Below are positions 22,640 through 34,087 of a stretch of DNA of 64,000 bases, piece by piece. Location of the stretch: the NCBI GenBank assembly GCA_918807975.1, contig OU964921.1, positions 46,898,498 through 46,962,497 on the forward strand. Direction: 5' to 3'. How positions within the stretch are numbered: the first letter of the stretch is position 1; every line of letters begins with the position of its first letter. This stretch comes from Aplidium turbinatum (Eukaryota; Chordata; Ascidiacea; Aplousobranchia; Polyclinidae). The notes beneath the pieces were generated by a model. That model was not told the DNA's origin. It did no database searches and saw only the letters and a list, made by a program, of their open reading frames with translations. The translations under genes and the position numbers were made by a program.

Positions 22640-23085
22640 ATTTTTGCTAATTTTTCTTTTTGCAAATTCTTGAATAGAATCCAAGGCATACAAAATAAGA
22701 TAATTAAAATTGTTGATGTTACAGGAACATTTGAAATGAAAACGAAATTACTGCCACTCAATCAAGATAATGTTATACTGAATGCAAATTCCACTCATAA
22801 ACTAGAAATAAGCCAATTTATGTCTAAATCTTATAATAACAAGCTACCGGAAAGCATCAAAACTTTCTTTTCACATGTGTCATCTATACGTTTGTATAAT
22901 ACCCGACTCTCAAGCTCCAATTACTCAACAGGCAGATACCAAATTATTTAAAAAAAAAAAAAAAAGTTAAAAATGCATGGGAATCAAGGTATCGGAAAAT
23001 TTACCGCAAAATATAAAAAACAAACACTTCCTCAAGGATCAAGAGCAATAGAAGCTACATTTACTACTAGATTTGTTCTCCAATA
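22640..23085 (+). mobile_element. LINE fragment, C-terminal end (CR1/L2-like)
   Basis: The frame 22628-22951 encodes LNRIQGIQNKIIKI, LPLNQDNVIL, KLEISQFMSKSYNNKLPESI and RLYNTRLSSSNYS. This is the post-polymerase end typical of CR1/L2-type LINEs (LPLY, MYKF..N.LP, YNTR words). An A run at 22950 interrupts it; afterwards RYRKIYRKI-like sequence resembles the last conserved block (YRG..WN..P). No reverse transcriptase core remains. Confidence 0.6.
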
Positions 23086-23940
23086 TCATTATTATTTTTA
23101 TTTTTTTGCATTTTTTGTGTCTGTATTTGTATTTTTCTTTTCTCTGCTTTTCCTTCTTCTTTATTGTGTCAATTTGCCATTTAAAAACGCAATGCTTGCT
23201 TTCGTATAACTGTTTGAATGATGAAAGAGTGCAGACTCTAAGACCTTCTACGACTTTTTAGGTCTACGATCTTTCGAACTCTCTCATTGGATGTACACTT
23301 TACGTATTTGTTTTATGTACGTTTCGTTTCGCATCCAAACAAAAATAAATGACCATCCATACGTTTTTGGCCAACTGCTGGCAAGGCGTGAAATCGGTTC
23401 AGTTGCACTTACAAGCAATAGACTCATAATTGCTTTGCACACCAACATGTTTAAGCAGAGAGGCGCATCATCTAGTTTTGCATTGTTTGGTTTGACCTTA
23501 ATAACACAAAGTTGTTAATTTTGAATTTTCCGAACAAGTTACATCTAACGAAGAACCTGCTGTCAATGAGGAAGCACCTGCCCAGGTATCGGAAATTCCT
23601 GTACCCACCGATTCCAGCGAGCGCCCATGCCCCGGCGCTCATCACGTTGGCGACCTCCAAGCAGATTTGTGAACAGTTGAACACGTTGTATTATACAAAT
23701 TTATTTCGATGCATTAGTAGCATAGTCTGCCCTATGCTTTAAATGTCATTTGTTTTATGTTGACCTTTACAGTCTTTGATAGTGGGTGAATGGCATGTTA
23801 TTGCTTTGTTGCATTGTAATTTACGTTGTTGCTGATTGCTTTGTATTGCTGATTGTTTCGTTGCTACATTGCCTTTAGTTTGTCTCGAGTTTTTTTGTCG
23901 CTTTTACACTGGTGTTTATTTTCAATTTGATTTCAGTTTA
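23086..23940. other. Non-coding stretch
   Basis: T-rich sequence at 23090-23180, then nothing recognisable. The open frames at 23472-23742 overlap each other on both strands and show no domain. Confidence 0.3.
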
Positions 23941-24195
23941 CGACCAGCTCAGTGGCCGAGTGGTTTCGCCTTCGGCTCTGGTGCTGGTAGATCTGAGATC
24001 GATTCCAGGTCGGGTCAAACCGAAGACTTTAAAAACGGTACCGATTGTGTTCTATCCTGCATAGCGCAGTGAGAATGAGTCGGGTAATAATGTGATAACA
24101 TCGTAAACCTGATACAAATTAAAAATGAGCCCTGTCGCTAAAAGACCTTAGCTGTTGTAGAGCGACAATAAATAAAACCATAACATTATTATTAT
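23941..24195 (+). repeat. SINE family I, full-length copy
   Basis: The tRNA-like head reads CAGTGGCCGAGTGGTTTCGC (A-box region, Ser/Leu-tRNA-like) and GAGATCGATTCCAGGTC (B box). The body has ACCGATTGTGTTCTATCC and GGGTAATAATGTGATAACAT, the tail GTTGTAGAGCGACAATAAAT and ATTATTATT. Copies at 7976-8192 and 20290-20545 share the body and tail. Confidence 0.85.
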
Positions 24196-24370
24196 TTCAG
24201 TTTGCAACCTAGCTGCGTTTTAGCGCAATAAACTTCTCTAGTAGTGTAATTGTACAGTAGATGGTTTTACTACAGGTAGCACAAACTCAACACAAGTTAA
24301 GAAATCCCACAAATTGCTTAGTTTCATTCAACAATCACATTGTTTGTAGTGCGATGGGAAACTGTAGATA

Positions 24371-27300
24371 TTATTCTGTCTCTTCTTTGGACTCCTCTTT
24401 GACTTTTTTACCGATTACCGAAAGAGAGATCAAAAACAACAACAAAACCCACAAAAACCACAGTTTTTTATCCAACTTAAAGTAACCCTCGTCCCAAGGG
24501 CTGTATCGCTGCTTGTCGACTCTCTGCTCCAAGCGCAGCTGCTCCGTCAAAGGCTCAGCGTAGAAGAACTTACTCAGCGCAGGAGGAGGAATCGTTGCTT
24601 GGTCTAAAGAAACAAATGCTTTTTCCACTAGCAGTCCAATTATCACACAGAATAACCACGAGTTGCCTAACGTATAATCTTGATACGATGTGACCGATTT
24701 AGAAACAGTATGCTAATAAAGAAATTAATGGACATTCTCAAAAATATGAAATTATTAAAATGAAAAATAAAAATTCTATTTTCCAAGTGTATAAGAATAA
24801 GTTGAATAAACAAATGATATCAAGATCAGCTGTAGACCCTTTATCGTAGTCCTATGGTAGGGATTAGATATCGTGATGAGTTTGATTAAAACGAGCAAAG
24901 AAAAACCTCATGTCAGCAAATCCTACCAGGGGTGAAGGCATTTCAAAACACATCACACATTTTTAGACAAATTTGTGTACAAACTAGAGTGTGACTGTAT
25001 TAACCAAAATACTACTGCATCATAAAAACATCATTGTTGTGCTTTTTCCTCATTCAACAGGAGTCGTACAAAAATTTTCTACTTGTATTTAAAATCGCAG
25101 GAATGAAACTATACTTTCAAAAAGGCGTGCACCCAAAATATATGGTGAAAAAAAACGAGAAGCGCTGATTAACAAACACGCAAAAGAGAAGACCTCAGGG
25201 AACGTAAGCAAGGTAGGCTACATTGTTTCAACGAAAACAAACCAAAATACACAACATCTCCCCAATAAAACTTATGACCACCCATAACGTAAGAGTGGTT
25301 GGCGTCTTCTCTGCGACCACCTCAGTATATGTCCTTGATTCGAAACCGATGACGAGTCCTCGGTTGCGATCGACTTCAAAAGATCAGGTACCTCGCCGGC
25401 TGTCGGTGAATCAGAAACCTCGTCGGCTGTAGATGAATCAGGAACCTTGTCGGCTGTAGATGAATCAGGAACCTCGTCGGCTGTCGGTGGATCAGGAACC
25501 TCGTCGGCTGTCGATGACGACGTGAAAGTAGTCTCCCCTGGATCCCCGTCTTCCGGCGAGATGTAACGCGGGCGTAGTTGGTTGATATAGCGTTTCCATA
25601 TTAGACCGCGAGGGTCCACTCGAACCTGTAAACTACGACTCCCATGTCGTTTCACCACAACGGCAGGAACCAAACGAGGACTTCGGCTTCGCCTAGAACC
25701 AAAGTACAAAGCATAACAAGGATCACCAACATCGAACTTCATTGTTTTCCGGTTTTGTTTCCGAGACGGAAGACTCGTCGACGTTTTCTTGATTTGAGCG
25801 GAAGAAGGAAGTAAGATATCTAATTTGTTATGTAATTGGCTGTGGTTTAATAACTCATTGGGAGAGTAACCACTGGCATGGTGTGTACTATTCGTCTAGC
25901 TTTACAATAAATCTTAAATTCTTCCGAAGAAAACGTAGTCGCATTGTCTGAGACAATAGAATAGGGGTATCCGAAATGGGCAAAGTCCTGCTCTAAAAGA
26001 TCAGTAATAACAGACGTTGATAAGGAAGAAGTTGGGTGAATGGAAGGATACTTACTATAAGCATTCCTAACAATAAGCCAACTACAACCAAAAAAATTAA
26101 TAGTGTGAGTGACATAAATTCGACTCCAGGGCTTCGCTGGTGCTATCCATGGGTGGATAGGAGCCTTGCTTGGTGCCGCTTGATGCTCACCACATGTAGG
26201 TTGGTAGCCTACATGTTCGGCAGAGGCAGGCAATGCCAGCATCGATGTTGGGCCAGTAAACTGCTGTCCTGGCCAGCTGTTTCATGCGCTGCATGCCGAA
26301 ATGACCTTCGTTTAAAAGAGAAAGAATATCCTCGCAGAGTTTAAAAGGAACAACTACTTTAGAACCATATAATAAACAACCATAACATGATGTTAGAGAA
26401 TCAGCAACTCTTCTAAACTGTTCGATTGGATCGTTAGCATTTGATTTCGCAGGCCATCCTTCTTGTGTGAAGAGAATAATTTTAGACAAGACCGGATCTT
26501 TAGAAGTTTCCTTGCACAAAGTGAAAGAATAAGAAAGACTAACCTGTAATTAGATTGTTTCAACCATAGACTCCTTAAGTAAAGGACTGGAACCTCCCAT
26601 GCTCGGGGTTTGTAACTTGAGTCTGAATGATTAACTTGAGTCCTGGCTAAAATGACTTCTAGACAAGTTAAAAACACAATCTTGAATTCCATTAGGGTTT
26701 TTGAGGATGGCGAGTTCAATAGTGCTATTTTCAACACCATCTGAGGTCATTTTCAAGGTCAAAATATCATATTTTAATGTCAAATTACAGAATTTTGGTC
26801 ATTTTTGCCCATTTTTGAGTCTAAATCGTAAAGTAAAACTGTTTGAAAGAAGTCTGTGACGAAATATGATATTGTGCACCTACTGCATCTATTGTGTAAG
26901 ATATTTTCTCTACACTGCGTAAGTTCTTTGAAGTTCTTTTTATTTATTTTGCGAAATATTTTGGTGATTTTATATGCCCTTGCAAAACACTGCGGTTCCA
27001 AGCTTTTATGACGTAACAATTTACTGAAATCATAGCTGTAATTTGCATGACAAGACTGAAATGCGTTGCCGGTTTCATTTTGCTGAGTTGTTCTCCTTTG
27101 TGATGCACCTTTAGCTAGTAATAATGCTGCTTGTACTACTGCTTGTACTACTGGTAAGAAAAGTCTTTGGGATGCCTCAGGAGGCAAGAAAAGCTTTCCA
27201 ATTAGTGATAGACATTGTCTATTATGGTGTCATCTTGTTATGTATTGTCAATTTTTGTACTATATTGTAATCATTGACTCCTTTAGAATTTAGATAATAG

Positions 27301-30300
27301 CCATAGTGTTGAGAAATACATATGATGTTTATGTAATAGCATATTTCGTCACAGACTTCTTTCAAACAGTTTTGCTTTACGATTTAGAAGCAAAATTAGG
27401 CAAAAATGACCAAAATTCTGTAATTTGACATTAAAATATAATATTTTGACCTTGAAAAAGACCTCAGATGGTTTTCAAAGTAACACTATTGAACTCGCCA
27501 TCCTCAAAAACCCTAATGGAATCCAAGATTGTGTTTCTAGCTTCTCTAGAAGTCATTTCAGCCCAGAACTCAAGTTAATCATTCAGACTCAAGTTACAAA
27601 CCCCGAGATCGCAACGGGACTCGGGGTTTCGATGGTTTCAACGCAAACAAACAAAAATACACAATTATAATCGTGGGACTTCAATTGTACTCAAATAGTT
27701 AAGTAAGAATGTTATTATATGAAATTACATAGTACGATAAATAATACCACAAAAGAGTGCACAATGCCAAGCGCAATGCCAAGCAGAGCTAATCTAAATA
27801 AATTGAATCACTATTATCAAAGTAACCTTTACAACCTGATTCCCCCTTTGTGGGATCGTCAGAAAGTGCTTATTCAAATAAATTAAAGATGATGAAAAAG
27901 GTAAAAGATATTTAAAGTGTGTCAAAGATGACACAATTTATACATATCCTGTGATTTATCTAACAAAAAAAAATTGAAATACGCTGTAGGCTATCTTGTT
28001 TGAAACACTGCTACGTTCTCAAAATGAATGGAACAGAACAATTTTCCGTCAAAATGAAATAAAATTTTGTTTTAAAAAGTTTCAACACTAAACCTAAGGT
28101 TGCTCAAGGTAGAGAGCTGTCTCAACAAAGGATGGAAACTGTTGCCTACCAAAATAGTCCAACCAACAGCAACAAACAGAATATTGAAGCAGTGCCACAG
28201 TAGCTTAGTTTTGCTTCAAGCAGCCCTACTACGTTTATAAACAGCAAAATCAAGTAAGTGATTCAGAGATTTTGATACCAGCTACTTTGTTTTTTGTTTA
28301 TTCAGAAATTGTTTCTGGGCTATATTTTCGATATTAACATATCACAACAAAAATACATGTTCACTAGACTCGATTTATAATACACAATACCATTAATAAG
28401 CTGCGTTGGTAAAGAAATGAAGTGGCAATCTATTACTGACAGGATAGCAAAACACGAGTTTAATGTGATAATGAAGGCAGAGTAAAGAAGTTTGACGAAA
28501 AAAAGCGTATTTTGAAAATAAAAATATTTTATACATGAGACTCTTGAAACATCTTTTCAATCTGAATGTTATTTCGGCTGCATGGCCGAGTGGTGAAAGC
28601 CTTGGAACGGCAATCGAAAGAGCGCCGGTTCGACACCGCTCAAGAGCATGTGGCTGTGTCTTTGGCAGGACACTTAAAGGCATGCCTGAAGATGGACATG
28701 AAGATTGGCTTCCTTGCCTTCCCGTCCACTTAATCTAAATCTTTAACTACCAGGTGTAAACCTGGATACGACAAAAAAATCTGAATGTTTTGAAAGAATC
28801 ATCAGGTTTTTACTCACCGCTTTGTTTGATCTCGTTCAGAACAACTTTGAGTTTCTCGTTGAAAGCATGCTTATCTCCCTTATCAAGAAAACGAAATTTG
28901 ACTCGGTCCATGGGGCTAAGGCAGGTTGAGTGGTTTTCCCATCTCTCGTAATTCCGTCTGCAATGGAGATCGTCTAGAATTCAATTAAAGCTTATATAAG
29001 CAAAACAAAAAGGTGTTTGTTTGTCAATGTGGTCAGTCTGAACGTAAAAATGATATTTCAACGTTGTTAAGTGGCACTTATAAAAAACTTCTGTAAAAGC
29101 AATTAATCATTGCACTAATCAAAAATTACACGAACAGCATTTCAACCAATCAACAAATGCAGGAAAAACAGAAACAAGTAAATGATTAAGGGGTAGTAAC
29201 CATTTCAATAACGTAAGTCTAATTCCCACCCCTTACCAGACTTGGACAACTAGATTTGTTTTAGCTTTTTGAAATTAGATTAGAATTATAATTACAGCTA
29301 TTCCAGTTTTTACTAATTAGACTAGACTTAAAATTAAAGCTGGGTAAGTTTTCTCAAACTAGAGTAGAGTTTAAACTATATTAGAATTAGTTTGATGCAG
29401 TCGTCACACATCTTTTTCTATTTGGATAAAAACTCTAACATGGCAACTCATGGGCAACTCTGGATCAAAGTGTCATTCTCCCATCAGTGCAATAAAACCA
29501 TTTATGTCATAATAGACATTGTGATATAGGTTAATTGATGAGTTAATCGACTTTTTAATGACTTCGCTACTTAACACTAGAACGGCCGAGGTGTCGAAAT
29601 CGACACTTTTAGAAATTTAGTTCACTATTTTAGGCCTTAATTGTTATCGCAACGTTTTCAAACTTTCAGTAGCTTCCCAATTATGCTTACACTTTATATT
29701 TCAGTATTATTTTTCTAAAAAATCTTTTTATGTTATCTGCAATTTGCAGATATACCTCCAACAGCCGAGGTATCGAAATCGACACATCATGCAAACTTAA
29801 TAAGATTTGTAAAGTATAAAAGATTTTCTGTGTGAAAAAGCTAATTCAATAGTTTCCCCAATTAGCCTACCTATAGCGTTTTTCATGGTAATTATCCAAC
29901 GCTCGGCTTGATTTTAGGCATGGCCACCTAAAGATACGGCCTGATTTGTCACATTTTGCAGAAATTTCCAGGTTTTTCTAACTTTGGGCAAACGTTTAAA
30001 TAAATTTTTCTAAAAATTAGATTTTTACACTTTCTTTATTCTTTTCCCCAGATGATACAATAGGTTTTAACATCCTTACATGTTGAAAAACAAAGAAAAC
30101 TTGATTTCGAAGATTCTAGTCAGACTGTTAATTTTCAGTAACAGTCTGATTATGCGTTTTTCAACTTACTTTTTCTCATTTGCTAGTGCTTCCCCAAGAC
30201 AACAAAAAAGTTTTATGTCATTAGGAAACCGTAAAAAGTAAAAACAGCTCAGAAAATGTCAGTCAAGCACTAGCAGTAGCTGTAATCAAAATCTGCAAAA

Positions 30301-33300
30301 TGTGACAAATCAGGCGCATCTCCAGGTGGCCATGATTTTAGGTCATCGTAATGAGTTTACAAATATCTTCCACAAATCTATCAGCGATTTGCAACAGATA
30401 AGTTTATTCATATTCGAGAGCCACTGGAAGGACTTGTTGCTAATTGCATCAACAATTACACTCCGGATTGAAGCCTGCCAATCGATGAACAGCTATTTCT
30501 AATGGAAAACAGATATCCTTTTATCGTGTTCATGCCAAACAAACCAAACAAGTTTGGCATGAAATTCTAGGTGTTAGCCGAGTTTCATTCCAAATACGTA
30601 TGGAATACCGTACCGTACTTATCGTACCTCGGAGCTATTGAAAGAAAGCAACGAAATGGAAGGCTTCTCCCCGATGATGTAGTGATCAGGATCACCACCA
30701 ATTTACACAGACAAGGTGGGTACAACGTCACAACAGTTAACTTCTTTACTAGGGTGAATCTAGCTGGTTTATTACAGGAAAGAAATATAACCATTGTTGG
30801 AACTGTTCGAGCTAACAGTAAAGGACTGACAAAGGAGATGACCAAGGGTGGAGGAGAAAGATTTTCCAGTAAAGTCTTCTACAATTTAACGAACAGCTGC
30901 ATGCTTGTAAACTATTACTGCAAAAAATGCAAATCTCCTTTCCACTATGCATGAAAACCCCAGTATTGATGCATTAGAGAAAAAGAAACCCTCTGTGATC
31001 CATTTTTATAGCGAAAACAAAGTAGCAGTTGATGTGTTTGACCAAATGGAAAGAAAATGCACCACACATGCAGCAAGCAAAAGATGGCCTCTTGCAGTTT
31101 GGACAAATATGCTAGATATTGCAGCTTTGAACTTTTGGATTATTTTTGAAAACACTCATACAGCAACATCAACCGAAGTGATTTTATCCTCCAGATTGAG
31201 AGCTTGAGAATTGTTCATGTGCTGAAACGAAAGCCGACATTGCAGAGCAGGGACGACCATCTAGAAAACGCAAAAAATGTGCTGGATTGCAAAAACAATA
31301 CACTTACCATTAACCGCCACTGTCGAAAAGTGGGAAGTGTGATAATGGTGACTGGAAAGTCACAGAGTGCTCTGCGTAAAGACTGCAGGCTGCACTAGGT
31401 AAAGCGTTTGTTGGTTTGTTTAATTTTTTTTCTCCTGAATAAGAAATCTCTGTGCTATTTTTATGATAATTATATCTTCGCTCTGTTAAACTTTTTAGAT
31501 CACCGTACAGAGTCAAGGTACTCATACAGCCAAGCTTCGAACTGATCAAATCCTGGTAATCTACGTCATAATTTTCGTCTAAAACCAAAAAATAAACAAC
31601 GCAAATAGATGACAAAAGTAATAAGTGCTTCAGATAATTTTATCACTGTAAAATAAAACGAACTCTTACAGTTAGTTTTGCGGAAAAATAAAGTTTTTGT
31701 GAAAAGTGTCGATTTCGACACCAGCGGCCGTTGGAGGTATACTTTTTTTTCGGCCGTTCTAGTGTTAAGCGATGGAATGACAGTATGACACTTTCATCTT
31801 GATTGTTTTATTGCATTTTCCTTGCATGAGTTTCCAGTCATTTGCTGAAAAACACTGTTGGAAAACTAAAATTTTTAGCAAAACTCGAGATTAGATTAGA
31901 ATTAGAATTACTAACATTTTTTCTCTAATTCATCGAATTAGACAACTAGAATTATCTAGTTGTCCAAGTCTACCCCTGGCATCACTTTCTTTTTCTGTAA
32001 TTACCAAACAAAGCAGACATTAACTCTCTGGCTGGGTACTAGAAGGGCCACAATGACGGTACCACTTAAACATGTTCTGATTATGACGAAGAAATGCATT
32101 TGTTGGAATGAATAGCATTTGGAAGAGCAAGGATGTAAAATTAGAAACAAAAAAGAAGCTGATCAAAACTATTATACCGTATTCCCAATTGTAACTTACG
32201 GATGCGAAACATGGACAATGAACAAAACAGACAGAAGAAAGATTGACGCATTTGAATTGTGGTGCTGGAAAAGGTTACTGTGTGTTCCTTGGACAGCCAA
32301 AGTAACAAATGATAAAATTCTTGAACAAAATAAACCGGACATATCCCAAGAAGCCCGAATCGTCAGGCAGAAACTTTCATATTTTGGCCACATAATGAGA
32401 AGCAAATCAAATGAAAAAGACATCATGCTTGGTTTGGTCAGTGGAGGAAGAGGAAGGGGGCGTCCAAAAACAAGATGGCTTGACACAATCGTAAATGACA
32501 GTGGTATGAGAGTGCATGAGTTGAAGGAGACTGCGTGGGATCGAGAGGTGTGAAGAAAGGTGACATATAGAGTGACCGAGAGTCGTAAACGACTGAACAG
32601 ATGAAGAAGTAGGCTAGTTACTTTTGTTTTGTCTGTTTATGTATTAAAATAATATTAACTGTCTATTATATATAAATATATATATAACTGCACACAGTGG
32701 CACACTGTTTCGCTGGTCAGCTGTTTTATTAGCATGACGAACAGGGTTAGGGTTAGGGAATTGCTGCGTAGCATATATTGGCCAAACTGAACGTAGCATA
32801 AATTCCCTGGTCAAAAAACAACGCAAAGCTGTCAAAAATATGAAACATGAAAAGTCAGCCCTTTGTTCACACATGCTACAAAAGGATCACAAAATTAACT
32901 GGTTAGAAACAAAAAAATTTGAAAAATGAAAGTAATTATTATCAACGCACCACGGCAGAAAGTTGCTTCATCAACATCACATCAAAACATTGCAATGTAC
33001 TCAACTGGAACGACGGAAACCTTTTACCAAAACCTTATAAGTCGTTATTGTCTCGACATGCAGGCTTCAAGCCTACTTAAACACAGTTGGAAACGTTAAT
33101 GTAATTTAATTTAGTCTCGCATTATATTGGTCTTCACTGCTTCGAATTTATTTTGATTGTTGGAAGTTTTTACGTAATTTAACGTCGAAAGTAGCCACAC
33201 ATCATTAGCCAATCTTTAAACATTGTGTTCTACTTCTCTTGCCTTCAATCGCACATTTTTGTTGGTCATCACTGCTTTGAATTTTATGTTTATCGTTGAA

Positions 33301-33844
33301 AGTTTTTACGTAATTTAACGTGGAAAGTAACCGTTCACGCATCATTGGCCAAATTTTTAAAAATATTGTGTTTTATTTTTTCTTGCCTTCAATCGAACTG
33401 CAGTAGATAACCTTGTGAAATTTTATTTTGTATGTGATTCACTCTGAGGATGCGCATTGTCATGGTGCGCGAAACGTTAGTGAAGCAATAAACCCTCCTG
33501 TTGCAACTAGTGCTAGAAGTTGTCTAGATGAACGTTGCAACTAATGCTAGAAACAATCACATCTACGCTCAGTCAGCTGCAACAATCATATTTAACCGTA
33601 CCTGAGTTCTAGCTTCACTCTAATCCTCGACACTTTATTGAGATCTTCAAGAACCTGTAGAACCCATAACCGTTTGTGTCCATCGAATATCCAATACACT
33701 CCTTGTAACTCTACAACTGTCATAATAGACTTATTCTTGTATGTCATGTCTGCTACACATACATAGCCATGGCTGATTTGACGTAACAAATCAAGCACGT
33801 CCAATCCGCTTGATAATCGCGTCGTCACTGCTCTTTGCATACAT
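24371..33844 (-). CDS. Unrecognised C-terminally membrane-anchored protein, last three exons
   Basis: Three exons with good GT-AG borders and matching phases: 33844-33602 (243 bp), 28957-28818 (140 bp) and 24603-24371 (to the stop). The joined end is about 204 residues. The first exon has TVVELQGVYWIFDGHKRLWV followed by LQVLEDLNKVSRIRVKLEL, which resembles the ParB/sulfiredoxin fold (hydrophobic strand, DGHKR, helix, I.VK strand). The last exon has one membrane helix (LWFLWVLLLFLISLSVIG) eight residues into a basic region and a charged tail KKVKEESKEETE, so the protein is probably anchored with most of its mass on one side. Upstream exons were not found. The ParB-like reading is inference; the exon model is directly visible. 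Confidence 0.72.
24604..25264. other. Intron sequence, nothing recognised
   Basis: AT-rich intron of the membrane-protein gene. No element ends or coding motif were seen. Confidence 0.3.
25265..26540 (-). mobile_element. Gypsy-type LTR retrotransposon fossil (integrase region)
   Basis: Remains of the 3' part of a Gypsy/Ty3-like pol gene on the minus strand. In order they are the integrase zinc-binding region (about 26519-26190), the integrase core (about 26240-25850) and the C-terminal region with an acidic repeated tail (about 25742-25272). The copy is broken, with a few breaks and no gag, protease or reverse transcriptase in the window. Paired LTRs were not identified. It lies in an intron of the membrane-protein gene and looks old to middle-aged. 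Confidence 0.75.
26602..27607. mobile_element. Foldback element with about 268-bp inverted arms
   Basis: The arms 26602-26870 and 27341-27607 are inverted copies sharing CTCGGGGTTTGTAACTTGAG, CCATTAGGGTTTTTGAGGA and GAAATATGATATTGTG-type blocks. The middle of about 470 bp holds part of a minus-strand open frame (27187-26780) without a recognisable domain. It directly abuts the Gypsy fossil. Target duplications were not identified. Confidence 0.8.
27608..28558. other. Intron sequence, nothing recognised
   Basis: AT-rich intron of the membrane-protein gene. The segment 27630-27665 (GTTTCAACGCAAACAAACAA-like) recurs near 25225-25260, a short dispersed repeat. Confidence 0.35.
28559..28789 (+). 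repeat. SINE family II copy with 12-bp target duplication
   Basis: The direct repeat AATCTGAATGTT occurs at 28559-28570 and 28778-28789. The body starts GGCTGCATGGCCGAGTGGTG (A box, Ser/Leu-tRNA-like), then GGTTCGACACC (B box), then GTGGCTGTGTCTTTGGCAGG, and ends in an A run. Related copies lie at 53341-53451 (minus) and 43800-43885. The insertion is about 30 bp from the middle exon of the membrane-protein gene. Confidence 0.9.
29575..31764 (+). mobile_element. piggyBac relic with exact TTAA duplication
   Basis: TTAA flanks it at 29571-29574 and 31765-31768. The tips are the 14-bp perfect inverted repeat CACTAGAACGGCCG, followed by a GTGTCGAAATCGACAC palindrome on each side. Coding remains are those of a piggyBac transposase in several frames: PNKPNKFGMKF near 30535, VWNTVPYLSYLGAIE and TTVNFFTRVNLAGLLQERNI (30571-30954), VIHFYSENKVAVDVFDQMER and ASKRWPLAVWTNMLDIAALN (30947-31207), then a Cys-rich tail near 31210-31390. 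Frame changes and stops show that it is dead. The hAT-type MITE at 29919-30332 is nested inside. Confidence 0.93.
29919..30332. mobile_element. hAT-type MITE nested in the piggyBac relic
   Basis: The exact 8-bp duplication ATTTTAGG lies at 29911-29918 and 30333-30340. The tips CATGGCCACCT are inverted, and the arms go on as CTGATTTGTCACATTTTGCA. It is 414 bp and non-coding. This is the innermost and youngest level of a four-level nest. Confidence 0.88.
32110..32640 (+). mobile_element. LINE 3' fragment (RTE-like C-terminus)
   Basis: The open frame 32119-32553 encodes IVTYGCETWTMNKTDRRKID, AFELWCWKRLLCVPWTAKVT, QKLSYFGHIMRSKSNEKDIM and GRGRGRPKTRWLDTI, and continues past the frame end as REVWRKVTYRV after a one-frame change near 32552. 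This is the region after the reverse transcriptase in RTE-like LINEs, common as 5'-truncated copies. A (TATA)n tail follows near 32665. Confidence 0.85.
32740..33500 (+). mobile_element. Penelope-like element 3' end with GIY-YIG endonuclease
   Basis: The plus strand encodes a GIY-YIG endonuclease remnant at about 32755-32930: CVAYIGQTERSINSLVKKQR, then SALCSHMLQKDHKINWLE. This motif order is that of Penelope-like elements. Downstream is a 3' untranslated region with a two-copy tandem repeat of about 135-140 bp (about 33128-33262 and 33263-33405) and GAGGATGCGCATTGTCATGG/TGCGCGAAACGTTAG, the typical late Penelope segment. A short telomere-like run GGGTTAGGGTTAGGG lies just before the endonuclease (32746-32760). 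Reverse transcriptase is absent. Confidence 0.75.
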
Positions 33845-34087
33845 CTGGAAAGCAAAGAATGGAACTGAAAAACGACGATAGTGCATGAATTCGTTGACTA
33901 GGTCAGTTAACCGTATTAAGACTGGGTTCTCAAGAAATTCCTTGAGTTGGGGGGGGCATAAAGCGCCCGCGGTTTTTGAACGATTGATACGCCTTTGATA
34001 CGCATGCTGTCACTTAGGTATTTTACCAAGTGAAGAAATTTTATCTGACTTTCCAACAAATTCAAACTTGTCCTCGAATCATGTGTA

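Larger units (their letters stand above)
29238..31971. mobile_element. TIR element inserted in the SINE
   Basis: The tips AGACTTGGACAACTAGAT (29238-29255) and its exact complement (31954-31971) form 18-bp inverted ends. Inside the tips both sides are rich in AATTAGATTAGAATTA words. The original element was short (about 530 bp outside the piggyBac insert) and non-coding. The piggyBac relic 29575-31764 sits inside it. Confidence 0.78.
29180..32065 (+). repeat. SINE family III copy split by an inserted element
   Basis: The head is at 29180-29233 (GTCTAATTCCCACCCCTT, B-box-like) and the body continues at 31972-32065 (TACCAAACAAAG, TTAACTCTCTGGCTGGGTAC), matching the copy at 2750-2915. The interruption is the TIR element 29238-31971. 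ACCCCT occurs at both junctions (29228-29233 and 31972-31977) and may be its target duplication. Confidence 0.72.

Noticed and set aside
23836-24072. Protein-coding gene in the plus strand
   Set aside because: The frame runs across the head of a SINE family I copy.
32746-32760. Internal telomere
   Set aside because: Only about two and a half TTAGGG units; too short to mean a telomere.
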